Part shown: in pieces, positions 25,572-33,941 of the stretch
Position numbering within the stretch: the first letter of the stretch is position 1
Layout: each line of letters begins with the position of its first letter
The notes under the pieces: generated by a model
What the model was told of the DNA's origin: nothing
The model's database searches: none
The model's input: the letters and a program-made list of their open reading frames with translations, nothing else
DNA from: Paracoccaceae bacterium
GTDB taxonomy: Bacteria; Pseudomonadota; Alphaproteobacteria; Rhodobacterales; Rhodobacteraceae
Direction of reading: 5' to 3'
NCBI GenBank assembly: GCA_027489355.1
Contig: JAIXZY010000078.1
Coordinates: 1 to 64,000, forward strand
Length of the DNA stretch: 64,000 bases
Translations under genes and position numbers: made by a program

Positions 25572-27587
25572 TTGCTGCCCCGCATCGCCAAGCTTTCCGC
25601 CAATACCCTTGCGCTTCTGGCCTTTGTGCTGGCGGCGGGCGTCATGGTCTCGGTCGCGTTCGGCGCGGCGCTGGTGATCGAATCGCGGACGCAGAAGGTG
25701 GTGACGGCGACACTGGCCGAGGCGGGGATCGACTGGATCACCGTGACGACGGACGGGCTGCAGGTGCGATTGACCGGCACCGCCCCGAACGAGGCGGCGC
25801 GATTCCGTGCGGTGAACAAGATTGGCGAGATGATCGACAGCTCGCGCATCCGCGACGGGCTGGACGTGACCCCGGCTTCGGCCATCGAGGCCCCGAAGTT
25901 CAGCGTCGAGATGCTGCGCACCCAGGACGAAGTGCAGCTGAGCGGCCTCATCCCCGAAAAACCCGGCGAGGGCGGGATGACCGAGGCCGACCTTGCCGCG
26001 GCGGCGGCGGCGCTGGCGCAGGGGACCGAGCTTCCGGACATGCTGGAGACCGCGGATTACCCCGCGCCCGAGGCCTGGAACGAGGCCCTGGCCTTCGGGC
26101 TGAAGGCGCTGGAGCGGCTGGACCTGTCCAAGGTCTCGGTCACGGCGGACCGGGTCGAGGTCAAGGCGATCACCGACAGCGCCGAGGAGAAGCGCCGGGT
26201 CGAGACCGACCTGCGCGGCATGGCGCCGGCCAAGGTGCAGCTGGTGCTGGAAATCTCGGCCCCGCGGCCGGTCATCACGCCCTTTACCCTGCGCTTCGTG
26301 AAGGACGCCGAGGGCGCGCGGTTCGACAGCTGTTCGGCCGACACCGACCGGGCGCGGGCGCAGATCCTGCGCGCTGCCGCGACGGCGGGGGTCGAGGGGG
26401 CTCCGGTCTGCCAGGTGGGCCTTGGCGTGCCGACGCCCCGCTGGGCCGAGGCGGTGGGACTGGGCATCGCGGCGGTGAGCGAGCTGGGGTCCGGGTCGAT
26501 CACCTTTTCGGACGCCGACGTGACGTTGCTGGCGGGCAGCGATGTGCCGCAGGCGACGTTCGACAAGGTGGTGGGCGACCTTGAAACCGGGCTGCCGGAC
26601 GTGTTCTCGCTGACGTCCACGCTGGAGAAGAAGGAAACCGCGACACAGGGGCCGGCCGAGTTCACGGCGGTCTACGGCGAGGACGGCAAGGTGGAACTGC
26701 GCGGGCGGCTGACGGACGAGATGCAGCGCCAGGCGGTCGATGCCTTCGCGCGGTCCGCCTTCTCGGGCGCGCAGGTGCTGACCGCGACGCGCGTGGACGA
26801 GACGCTTCCCGACGGCTGGCCGGTGCGGGTGCTGGCCGGGCTGAAGGCGCTGGCCGAAGTCAACCACGGCAAGCTTCTGGTCCGGGCCGATCTGGTCGAG
26901 GTGACGGGCGTGACCGGATCGACCGCCACGCGGGGCCGGATCACCCAGATCCTGTCCGAAGAGCTGGGCCAGGGCCAGACCTTCAAGGTCAACGTCCGCT
27001 ACGACGAGGCGCTGGACCCGCTGGCCGCCCTGCCCACGCCCGAGGAATGCGCGGCGGATGTGAACGCCGTGATTGCGCGGACGAAGATCACGTTCACGCC
27101 CTCGTCAGCCGAGATCGCGACGACGGCGCGTCCGGTGCTTGACGAACTGGCGTCGATCCTGACCAACTGCCCGCCGATGAAGATGGAAATCGGCGGCCAT
27201 ACCGACAGCCAGGGGTCCGAGGGCGGCAATCAGGCGCTGAGCCAGGCGCGGGCCGAGGCGGTGCTTCTGGCCCTTCAGGGGCGGCGGGTGGATGTGTCGG
27301 GCATGACCGCCCTGGGCTATGGCGAGGCGAAGCCCATTGCCGACAACGGTACCGAAGAAGGCCGCGAGGCCAACCGCCGGATCGAATTCGTGCTGCAAGG
27401 CGCGCCGCAGCCCGTGGCGGAAGCGGCCGGCGAGACCGCCGCAGGAGAGGCTGCATCGGCCGGGGGCGCGGCGCCTGCCCCGGTGGCCGGCCCGGACTTT
27501 TCGGGCGACACCAGCCCGTCGGTCGCGCCCACCGAAAAGACCATCGCGCCGAAACCGCGCCCCGAGGGCCTGAAGGCTGAAGAATGA
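25572..27587 (+). CDS. OmpA-family cell-envelope protein with inner-membrane anchor
   Basis: 671 residues from TTG 25572, with GGAAGA nine bases upstream and no ATG or GTG nearby. An N-terminal membrane segment (LALLAFVLAAGVMVSVAFG) is followed by a long periplasmic part with BON-like repeats (VVTATLAEAGIDWITVTTDG, VQLSGLIPE, VELRGRLTDEMQ). The OmpA/MotB peptidoglycan-binding domain is at about residues 500-610 (MKMEIGGHTDSQGSEGGNQ, ALGYGEAKPIADN, GREANRRIEFVL). The tail is Pro/Ala rich. It overlaps the next small gene by ATGA. Probably an envelope-linking protein. Confidence 0.88.
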   Translation: MLPRIAKLSANTLALLAFVLAAGVMVSVAFGAALVIESRTQKVVTATLAEAGIDWITVTTDGLQVRLTGTAPNEAARFRAVNKIGEMIDSSRIRDGLDVTPASAIEAPKFSVEMLRTQDEVQLSGLIPEKPGEGGMTEADLAAAAAALAQGTELPDMLETADYPAPEAWNEALAFGLKALERLDLSKVSVTADRVEVKAITDSAEEKRRVETDLRGMAPAKVQLVLEISAPRPVITPFTLRFVKDAEGARFDSCSADTDRARAQILRAAATAGVEGAPVCQVGLGVPTPRWAEAVGLGIAAVSELGSGSITFSDADVTLLAGSDVPQATFDKVVGDLETGLPDVFSLTSTLEKKETATQGPAEFTAVYGEDGKVELRGRLTDEMQRQAVDAFARSAFSGAQVLTATRVDETLPDGWPVRVLAGLKALAEVNHGKLLVRADLVEVTGVTGSTATRGRITQILSEELGQGQTFKVNVRYDEALDPLAALPTPEECAADVNAVIARTKITFTPSSAEIATTARPVLDELASILTNCPPMKMEIGGHTDSQGSEGGNQALSQARAEAVLLALQGRRVDVSGMTALGYGEAKPIADNGTEEGREANRRIEFVLQGAPQPVAEAAGETAAGEAASAGGAAPAPVAGPDFSGDTSPSVAPTEKTIAPKPRPEGLKAEE

Positions 27588-27913
27588 ACCGCACCGAATT
27601 CGTCGTCGCCACCGCCATCATCCTTCTGGTCGCCTTCGCGATGGGCTGGTTCACCCACTGGCTGCTGCACCGCTTCACCCGCGTCCAGGGCGGCGACATG
27701 GCCGAGATGGACAAGCTGGCGCAGTCGCTGCACGAGGCCGAGGAGCTGCGCGATCAGGCGCTTGCCTATCTTGAACAGCGCGAGGCCGAGTTGATGAACC
27801 ACATCAGCCAGACCGAGGCCGAGCTGAAGGCCGCGATGGAGGGCCTGCGCGACGCCCGGCACGAGGCCGAGGAAATGCGCGCCTATATCGAGCGGATGCA
27901 CGCGAACGGTTGA
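27584..27913 (+). CDS. Small membrane-anchored coiled-coil protein
   Basis: 109 residues, ATGA overlap with the OmpA-family gene. One N-terminal membrane helix (VVATAIILLVAFAMGWFTHWLL) and then a heptad-rich helix of ~70 residues (MAEMDKLAQSLHEAEELRDQ, LNHISQTEAELKAAMEG-like). It probably partners the OmpA-like protein. No known family is recognised with certainty. Confidence 0.8.
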   Translation: MNRTEFVVATAIILLVAFAMGWFTHWLLHRFTRVQGGDMAEMDKLAQSLHEAEELRDQALAYLEQREAELMNHISQTEAELKAAMEGLRDARHEAEEMRAYIERMHANG

Positions 27914-27921
27914 CGCAGGGG

Positions 27922-27980
27922 GCGATTTCTTCAAGGAAATCGCGCCGAAACCCTCGAAGGCTCCGATCCGGAGTTTTCGA
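27922..27980. repeat. Paired-hairpin element 1
   Basis: Hairpin A (27922-27943) is GCGATTTC, a TTCAAG top and GAAATCGC. Hairpin B (27954-27980) has a 12-pair stem, TCGAAGGCTCCG against CGGAGTTTTCGA, including two G-U pairs that work only as RNA, around an ATC loop. It starts 9 bases after the coiled-coil gene and precedes gabD. It has the same two-hairpin layout as the elements at 31394, 46121, 53019 and 63591, though its loops are not complementary. The rest of the 191-base gap shows nothing clear except the AAGGAGG site of gabD. Confidence 0.65.
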
Positions 27981-28104
27981 AACTCTGGCGCATCGGTCCA
28001 GCTGATCGGATGTTTGATCAGACCCTGGCCCCACGCCGGCCTTGCAACTGGACATGGCGCGCCCTGCGTGGCACCTGTCACGCAAAGCATAAGGAGGCCC
28101 ACCC

Positions 28105-29583
28105 ATGCTCGATTCCGTGACCGATCTCGCGTCGCTTCTGAAAGATCCCTCGCTTCTCGTGAACAAGTCCTATGTGGCGGGGGAATGGATTGCAGCCGAC
28201 GACGGCTCGACCTTCCCGGTGACCAACCCTGCCCGGGGTGACGTGATCTGCCATCTGCCGAACCTCGGCCGCGCAGAGGCCGCCCGTGCGATCAAGGCGG
28301 CGCATGTTGCCCACCGCGAATGGGCAAAGCGCACCGCCAAGGAGCGCGCCCAGGTGCTGCGCAAGTGGTTCGACCTGTGCATGGCGAACCAGGACGACCT
28401 GGCGACGATCCTGACCGCCGAGATGGGCAAGCCCCTGGCCGAGGCCAAGGGCGAGATCGCCTATGGTTCCAGCTACATCGAGTTCTATGGGGAAGAGGCC
28501 AAGCGCACCTATGGCGACATCATCCCCGGCCACCAGCGCGACAAGCGCATCCATGTGCTGAAGCAGCCCATTGGCGTTGCGGCCTCGATCACGCCCTGGA
28601 ACTTCCCGAACGCGATGATCGCGCGGAAAGTGGCCCCTGCCCTTGCGGCCGGCTGCGGGTTCGTGGCGCGTCCGGCGGCCGAGACTCCGCTGTCGGCACT
28701 GGCTCTGGCCGTTCTGGCGGAACGGGCCGGGGTGCCGGCGGGGCTGTTCTCGGTCATCACCTCGAAGCGGTCGTCGGACATCGGCAAGGAGTTCTGCGAG
28801 AACCCTCTGATCCGCAAGTTGACCTTCACCGGATCGACGGAAGTGGGTCGCATCCTGTTGAAACAGGCGGCGGACCAGGTGCTGAAGTGCTCGATGGAAC
28901 TGGGCGGCAATGCGCCGTTCATCGTCTTCGACGACGCCGATCTGGATGCGGCGGTCGAGGGCGCGATGATTTCCAAGTTCCGCAACAACGGCCAGACCTG
29001 CGTCTGCGCGAACCGGATCTACGTGCAGGCCGGGGTCTATGACGCCTTCGCCAAGAAGCTGGCGGCGGCGGTCGAGAAGCTGTCGATCGGCGATGGGCTG
29101 AAGGCGGGCGTCACCACCGGCCCGCTGATCAACGAGGCCGCGGTCGAGAAGGTCGAGGAGCATATCGCCGACGTCGTGAATGGCGGCGGCAAGGTCGTGA
29201 CCGGCGGCAAGCGGCACGAACTGGGCGGGACCTTCTTCCAGCCGACCGTCGTGACCGGCGTCAAGCCCGACATGAAGGTTGCCCAGGAAGAGACCTTCGG
29301 GCCGCTGGCCCCCCTCTTCAAGTTCGAGACCGAGGAAGAGGTCATCGAACTCGCCAACAACACGATCTTCGGGCTGGCGAGCTATTTCTATGCCCGCGAC
29401 ATCGGGCGTATCACCCGCGTCCAAGAGGCCCTGGAATACGGGATGGTCGGCGTGAACACCGGCCTGATTTCCAACGAGATGGCACCGTTCGGCGGGGTCA
29501 AGCAGTCGGGTCTGGGCCGTGAGGGCTCGCGGCATGGGCTGGACGACTACATGGAGCTGAAATACGTCTGCCTGTCGATCTGA
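28105..29583 (+). CDS. gabD: NAD(P)+-dependent succinate-semialdehyde dehydrogenase
   Basis: 492 residues with a strong AAGGAGG site. It matches GabD closely: PWNFPNAMIARKVAPALAAG, FTGSTEVGR, the general base in MELGGNAPFIVFDDADLD and the catalytic cysteine in NNGQTCVCANRIYVQ, whose second cysteine two residues on is the redox switch of GabD. The C-terminus GGVKQSGLGREGSRHGLDDY is typical. It converts succinate semialdehyde to succinate. A strong terminator follows, so it is likely a single-gene unit. Confidence 0.94.
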   Translation: MLDSVTDLASLLKDPSLLVNKSYVAGEWIAADDGSTFPVTNPARGDVICHLPNLGRAEAARAIKAAHVAHREWAKRTAKERAQVLRKWFDLCMANQDDLATILTAEMGKPLAEAKGEIAYGSSYIEFYGEEAKRTYGDIIPGHQRDKRIHVLKQPIGVAASITPWNFPNAMIARKVAPALAAGCGFVARPAAETPLSALALAVLAERAGVPAGLFSVITSKRSSDIGKEFCENPLIRKLTFTGSTEVGRILLKQAADQVLKCSMELGGNAPFIVFDDADLDAAVEGAMISKFRNNGQTCVCANRIYVQAGVYDAFAKKLAAAVEKLSIGDGLKAGVTTGPLINEAAVEKVEEHIADVVNGGGKVVTGGKRHELGGTFFQPTVVTGVKPDMKVAQEETFGPLAPLFKFETEEEVIELANNTIFGLASYFYARDIGRITRVQEALEYGMVGVNTGLISNEMAPFGGVKQSGLGREGSRHGLDDYMELKYVCLSI

Positions 29584-29602
29584 CGGGGGGCAAGTTTCGT
29601 GC

Positions 29603-29630
29603 AAAGGGCGGTCTTCGGGCCGCCCTTTTT
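29603..29630 (+). terminator. Intrinsic terminator of gabD
   Basis: An 11-pair stem (AAAGGGCGGTC against GGCCGCCCTTT, one G-U pair) capped by a TTCG tetraloop and followed by a T-run. It is 19 bases past the gabD stop; the clearest intrinsic terminator on the plus strand in this window. Confidence 0.9.
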
Positions 29631-29738
29631 GCTGATCTGTGCATTTCGGCAGGCCCGAGACGCAGCTGCGGACATCTGGCATGTGGAACGGTGACGCACT
29701 AGCTTCCTTGTCCGATCCCCGAAAGGAAGGGCAATCCG

Positions 29739-30584
29739 ATGCCGAACGACTACACCCCGCCGAAGGTCTGGAAATGGGAGCAGCCCTCGGGCGGTGCTTT
29801 CGCCAACATCAACCGTCCGGTGGCCGGCGCGACGCATGACAAGGAGCTGCCGGTGGGCGAGCACCCGCTGCAGCTCTATTCGCTGGCAACGCCGAACGGG
29901 ATCAAGGTGACGATCCTGCTGGAGGAGCTGCTGGAGGCGGGCCATGACGCGGAATACGACGCCTGGCTGATCGACATAGGCAAGGGCGACCAGTTCGGCT
30001 CGGGCTTCGTCGAGATCAACCCGAACTCGAAGATCCCGGCCCTGAAGGATCATTCGAACGGGCAGCGGGTGTTCGAGAGCGCCTCGATCATGCTGTACCT
30101 GGCCGAGAAGTTCGGGGGCGCGTTCATTCCGAAGGATGCCTCGCGGCGGACCGAGATGTTCAGCTGGCTCTTCTGGCAGATGGGGTCTGCACCGTTTGTG
30201 GGCGGGGGTTTCGGGCATTTCTACGCCTATGCCCCGGTGAAGATCGAATACGCGATCAACCGCTATGCGATGGAGACGAAGCGGCAGCTCGATGTGCTGG
30301 ACCGGCATCTGGCGGCGAACGAATGGATGGCCGGGGAGTATTCGCTGGCCGACATGGCGATCTATGCCTGGTACGGCAACCTTGTGCTGGGTCGGGCCTA
30401 CAATGCGGCCGAGTTCCTGGATGTGGAAAGCTACAAGAACGTGCTTGCCTGGGCCAAGCGCATCGACGCGCGGCCGGGGGTGGTGCGCGGGCGGAAGGTC
30501 AACCGATCCTGGGGCGAGGACTGGGAGAAGCTGCCGGAGCGGCACTCGGCGGCGGATTTCGACGCTCTGCCGAAAGCGCCCTGA
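29739..30584 (+). CDS. yghU: YghU-type glutathione S-transferase family protein (disulfide-bond oxidoreductase)
   Basis: 281 residues with a GGAAGG-like ribosome site. It has the long YghU N-terminal arm (YTPPKVWKWEQPSGGAFANI), the thioredoxin-like domain with LYSLATPNGIKVTI, ESASIMLYLAEKFG and the helical C-terminal domain (EWMAGEYSLADMAIYAWYGN). YghU binds two glutathiones and reduces disulfides or peroxides. It stands alone between the gabD terminator and the SDR gene. Confidence 0.93.
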   Translation: MPNDYTPPKVWKWEQPSGGAFANINRPVAGATHDKELPVGEHPLQLYSLATPNGIKVTILLEELLEAGHDAEYDAWLIDIGKGDQFGSGFVEINPNSKIPALKDHSNGQRVFESASIMLYLAEKFGGAFIPKDASRRTEMFSWLFWQMGSAPFVGGGFGHFYAYAPVKIEYAINRYAMETKRQLDVLDRHLAANEWMAGEYSLADMAIYAWYGNLVLGRAYNAAEFLDVESYKNVLAWAKRIDARPGVVRGRKVNRSWGEDWEKLPERHSAADFDALPKAP

Positions 30585-30653
30585 CCTTGTGACATGTATT
30601 GAGCCATCCCGGGCCTTGGCCTAGGCTGGCTTTTCCATGTCTGGGGGGGAACC

Positions 30654-31385
30654 ATGTCGAACCGCATCGCCGTCGTCACCGGAGCCGCAGGGGGGCTGGG
30701 GCGAGCTTTCGTCGACCGGCTTCTGGCGGATGGGCTGACCGTGGTGGGGGTGGACATCGACGGGGCGGCTTTGCTGACGATGGCGGCAGACCGGGAGGGG
30801 TTCGTGGCTGAAGCCGTGGACCTTACGGATGCCGAGGCCATTGCGGACCTCTTCGACAGGCTGGTGGCGCGGTTCGGGGGCGTGGATGCCCTGGTGAACA
30901 ATGCCGGGACCTGCTTCATGTCGGATTTCCCGGACATCCCGGCCAGCGAGCTCGACCGGCAGATGGCGATAAACTTCTCCTCGGCCTTCCATTGCTGCCA
31001 GCAGGCGGTGAAGGCGATGGCGGGGCGGCCGGGGGTGCGGAAGATCGTTAATATTTCCTCTAACGGGGCCTACAACTTCGACGTCTTCGACCCGCCGCAT
31101 TACCGGGCCTCGAAGGCGGCGATGGACACGCTGACGAAGGACCTGGCGCGGCGGTACGCGAAGGAAAAGATCGCGGTGAACTCGATTGCCCCGGCGATGA
31201 CGGAGACGCCCTTGTTCAACGTGCTGACCGAGGAGGTCCTGGCGAAGGCCATCAGCGCCATGCCGCATGGGCGGGCGATGCAGCCGGAGGAGATTGCGGC
31301 CTGGGTGGGGTTCCTGATCTCTCCGGCCGGGGATGTGTCGTCGGGGAACGTGATCATCCTGAACCAGGGGCGCGACGTGCGGTGA
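30654..31385 (+). CDS. Short-chain dehydrogenase/reductase
   Basis: 243 residues with the complete classical SDR set: TGAAGGLGRAF (cofactor loop), VDIDGAALL, NNAGTC, NISSNGAYN with the catalytic serine, and YRASK with the catalytic tyrosine and lysine. The acidic VDID after the second strand suggests NAD+ preference. The substrate is unknown. The next gene, an aminotransferase, follows a paired-hairpin element, so the two may or may not be cotranscribed. Confidence 0.93.
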   Translation: MSNRIAVVTGAAGGLGRAFVDRLLADGLTVVGVDIDGAALLTMAADREGFVAEAVDLTDAEAIADLFDRLVARFGGVDALVNNAGTCFMSDFPDIPASELDRQMAINFSSAFHCCQQAVKAMAGRPGVRKIVNISSNGAYNFDVFDPPHYRASKAAMDTLTKDLARRYAKEKIAVNSIAPAMTETPLFNVLTEEVLAKAISAMPHGRAMQPEEIAAWVGFLISPAGDVSSGNVIILNQGRDVR

Positions 31386-31393
31386 GGGGGACC

Positions 31394-31440
31394 AAATTTC
31401 TTGAGTAAGAAATTTGACAAGAATTTTACTTAAAATTCTT
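31394..31440. repeat. Paired-hairpin element 2
   Basis: Hairpin A at 31394-31415 (AAATTTCTT - GAGT - AAGAAATTT) and hairpin B at 31419-31440 (AAGAATTTT - ACTT - AAAATTCTT), each 9 perfect pairs with 4-base loops. The loops GAGU and ACUU can pair fully as RNA (one G-U). The element starts eight bases after the SDR stop and is extremely A+T-rich against this genome. Confidence 0.85.
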
Positions 31441-31460
31441 TGGGTTGCGCGAGGGGGCGG

Positions 31461-32582
31461 ATGAAGGTCACCATTCACAAGCTGTTCGATTACCTCTTGG
31501 AGACGACGGCCGCCGAGCCGCCGGAGTGCTTCATCGGGTTCTCGCTTGCACGCTCGCCACGGTTGAAGGACTTCCTGGGTGACCTCGACCCCGAGCTGTC
31601 GCTGGACTGGAACGGGAAGAGCTTCCTTGGTCTTCCGGCGTTAAGGCAGCGCGTGCTGGACCAGGCGGGACTGGAGCTGCCGCTCGACTCGGTGCTGATC
31701 ACGGCGGGGGCGGCGGAGGCGAATTACCTCCTTTTCCGGCAGTTGGTGCAGTCGGGGGACGAGATCGTCACCGAGGCGCCGGGCTGGCCGCAGGCGGGTG
31801 TGATGGCGAAGGCCATCGGGGCCACGCTGGTCGAGGTGGCGCGGGATGAGGCGCGGGGCTGGTGGCTGGACCCCGAGGCGGTGGCGCGGGCGATCACTCC
31901 ACGGACGCGGATGATCTTCCTGACCAATCCGAACAACCCCACGGGGCGGCTGATCCCGGAAGGTGAATTGCGCGCGCTCGCGGATCTGGCGGAGAAGCAC
32001 GGCATCTGGCTGGTTGTGGATGAGGTCTATGCGGGGCTGGAATGGGCCGGGCCGCGGCCGCCGTCCATTGCCGGGATGACCCGGTTCGGGATCACCACGG
32101 GGTCCGTGTCCAAGGCACTGGGGATGCAGGGGCTGCGGACGGGATGGATGATCTGCCAAAGCCCGGAGGTCATCCGCGACGCGATGATCCTGCGCGAGAA
32201 CGGGTCCGAGATCATGAACACCTTGGGCGAGCATATCGCCGAGGTGGCGCTGCGGCCCGACCGGCTGGCCGAGGCATTGGGGCGGGCGCGGGCCGAAGGG
32301 GCGGAGACGCTGGACCGGCTGGACCGCTTCGTGACCGAGGAGCCGCGCCTGTCCTGGCACCGCCCCGAGGCGGGACTGATCGGACTTGCGCGGGTCGAGG
32401 GCGCGGACGGTGAGACCTTGGCGCGCAAGCTTCTGGCACCACCCCATCGGACCTTCCTGCTGCCGGGATCGGCCTATGGCCAGCCCCATCACATCCGCAT
32501 TGGCGCAGGCGGCGGGCCGGAAGCCCGGCTGAAGGAAGGTTTAGGCCGGTTGTCCGCGCTGCTGCGCAGCGGGTCGATCTGA
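31461..32582 (+). CDS. PLP-dependent class I/II aminotransferase
   Basis: 373 residues from ATG 31461, preceded by AGGGGGCG; a TTG at 31440 would place the start inside the hairpin element and is rejected. Fold type I landmarks are AGAAEANYLLFRQL, FLTNPNNPTGRLIP, VVDEVYAGLEW and the PLP lysine in GSVSKALGMQGLRTGW. C-terminal HHIRIGAGG supplies the carboxylate arginine. The substrate cannot be decided. Possibly cotranscribed with the SDR upstream. Confidence 0.9.
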   Translation: MKVTIHKLFDYLLETTAAEPPECFIGFSLARSPRLKDFLGDLDPELSLDWNGKSFLGLPALRQRVLDQAGLELPLDSVLITAGAAEANYLLFRQLVQSGDEIVTEAPGWPQAGVMAKAIGATLVEVARDEARGWWLDPEAVARAITPRTRMIFLTNPNNPTGRLIPEGELRALADLAEKHGIWLVVDEVYAGLEWAGPRPPSIAGMTRFGITTGSVSKALGMQGLRTGWMICQSPEVIRDAMILRENGSEIMNTLGEHIAEVALRPDRLAEALGRARAEGAETLDRLDRFVTEEPRLSWHRPEAGLIGLARVEGADGETLARKLLAPPHRTFLLPGSAYGQPHHIRIGAGGGPEARLKEGLGRLSALLRSGSI

Positions 32583-32599
32583 TACAACCCACTGATCCA

Positions 32600-32630
32600 G
32601 AACGCGTTATCGGATAACAAACCCGCGTTC
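32600..32630 (+). terminator. Hairpin after the aminotransferase gene
   Basis: GAACGCG (32600) and CGCGTTC (32624) pair over seven bases; inside them TTAT and ATAA can pair around CGG. The structure starts 18 bases after the stop and is followed by TTCC. A plausible terminator, without a strong T-run. Confidence 0.5.
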
Positions 32631-32729
32631 TTCCCTAGCGTGTCCCTGATTTTGCCTATCGTGGCACCGGTGCCCATAACCAGTGGCATCGAACCCGGAC
32701 TGCCCGGGCAGACCACGAAAGGACACGAC

Positions 32730-33239
32730 ATGCTGCTCTCTGTCAAACATGCCAAGACCACCCTGATCGCAGGGCTGACCGCGCTTTCCATCGCCGCCGT
32801 TCCCGCCACCCCCGCCCTGGCCTGGGGCGAGAAGGAACAGGGCTTCGTCGCCGGCGTCGCCACCGCCGTGATCGTCGACGAACTGCTCAAGAACCGCCGC
32901 GCCCGCATGTACGGCCAGACCTACGCCCCCGCCCCGACCTATGTCGAGCCGCGCAGCTACTATCGCGAGCCGACCTACCGCGAGCCCACCTATCGCGAGC
33001 CCGTGCACACGACTTCGATCTACGCCACCCCGGCGGCCAAGGCGTTCCAGAGCTACTCGTCGACCGAACGCAAGGCGATCCAGCGCAACCTGCGCGCCTG
33101 GGGATATTATCGCGGCTCGATCGACGGCGCCTTCGGGCCTGGCACCTACAGCGCGATCACGGCCTATGCCCGTGACGAGGGCGCATCGCTCTCGACCACG
33201 GCGAAGGCCTATGGCGTCTATGACGGTCTGTTGTTCTGA
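32730..33239 (+). CDS. Secreted peptidoglycan-binding domain protein
   Basis: 169 residues from ATG 32730; an earlier TTG-led frame lacks sense. A signal peptide (HAKTTLIAGLTALSIAAVPA, cleavage after ALA) leads to a segment with near-identical YREPTYREPTYREP units, then a peptidoglycan_binding_1 domain (STERKAIQRNLRAWGYYRGS, DGAFGPGTYSAITAYARDEG) at about 110-155. It probably binds the cell wall from the periplasm. A hairpin with TCTTTTC follows. Confidence 0.85.
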   Translation: MLLSVKHAKTTLIAGLTALSIAAVPATPALAWGEKEQGFVAGVATAVIVDELLKNRRARMYGQTYAPAPTYVEPRSYYREPTYREPTYREPVHTTSIYATPAAKAFQSYSSTERKAIQRNLRAWGYYRGSIDGAFGPGTYSAITAYARDEGASLSTTAKAYGVYDGLLF

Positions 33240-33291
33240 TCCGCTTCCCTCGTGATCGAACATTCTGGCAGACCCTCACCCCCCGGCCCGG

Positions 33292-33317
33292 CCCCCGTCC
33301 GGACCGGGGGTCTTTTC
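33292..33317 (+). terminator. Terminator between the peptidoglycan-binding gene and the ECF sigma gene
   Basis: CCCCCG (33292) and CGGGGG (33305) pair around TCCGGAC and are followed by TCTTTTC. The stem is short but GC-rich. The sigma gene starts about 80 bases further on, so its own promoter should lie between. Confidence 0.6.
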
Positions 33318-33398
33318 ATCCGGGGTAAGGATTTCCGCGCGCGGGCTTTTGTCGGAGGGTCCAAGGATTGCGGGGCGGTGGGCGTCACAGATAACGTG

Positions 33399-33941
33399 AT
33401 GCTGATGGACACGTCCGACGAGATGCTTGCGGCCTCGGCTGCTGCGGGGGACCGGGGGGCCTTTGCCACCCTGGTCGGGCGGCACTACGACCGTATTCAC
33501 GGACTGGCCTGGCGGCTGACCGGGTCGAAGGCCGAGGCCGAGGACCTGACGCAGGACATCTGCGCCGCCCTGCCGGTCAAACTGCGCAACTGGCGCGGCG
33601 AGGCGCGGTTCACCACCTGGCTTTACCGCGTGGTGGTGAATGCTGCGCATGACCAGCGGCGGCGGCAGGCCACACGCTCGCGCGCCGCGCAGGGCTGGGG
33701 CGACTGGGAGATCGCGCGTCAGGACGAGATCGCCACCCAGGCCGAGGCGGCCGACTGGCTGGCCCAGGCGATGGCGCAACTGTCGCCGGAACTGCGCGAC
33801 ACGGTGGCGCTGGTGCTGGGCGAAGAGATGACCCAGGCTGAGGCCGGATCGGTGCTGGGCGTCAGTGAGGGGACAATCGCCTGGCGGATGAGCGAAGTGA
33901 AGAAACGCCTGCGGGCCAAGGCACGGGAGGAGGCGAAATGA
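33399..33941 (+). CDS. ECF RNA polymerase sigma factor
   Basis: 180 residues from ATG 33399; GTG 33396 and ATG 33405 are close alternatives, while the open frame extends uninformatively to 33252. Region 2 shows RHYDRIHGLAWRLTGSKAEAEDLTQDI and FTTWLYRVVVNAAHDQRRR; region 4 shows LSPELRDTVALVLGEEMTQAEAGSVLGVSEGT and WRMSEVKKRL. It overlaps the next gene by ATGA, the usual arrangement of an ECF sigma factor with its membrane regulator. It probably activates its own promoter. Confidence 0.93.
   Translation: MLMDTSDEMLAASAAAGDRGAFATLVGRHYDRIHGLAWRLTGSKAEAEDLTQDICAALPVKLRNWRGEARFTTWLYRVVVNAAHDQRRRQATRSRAAQGWGDWEIARQDEIATQAEAADWLAQAMAQLSPELRDTVALVLGEEMTQAEAGSVLGVSEGTIAWRMSEVKKRLRAKAREEAK

Noticed and set aside
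32940-33003. Tandem CGAGCC..CTATCGCGAG units, considered as a CRISPR-like or DNA repeat
   Set aside because: They are in-frame codons for YREPTYREP repeats of the peptidoglycan-binding protein.
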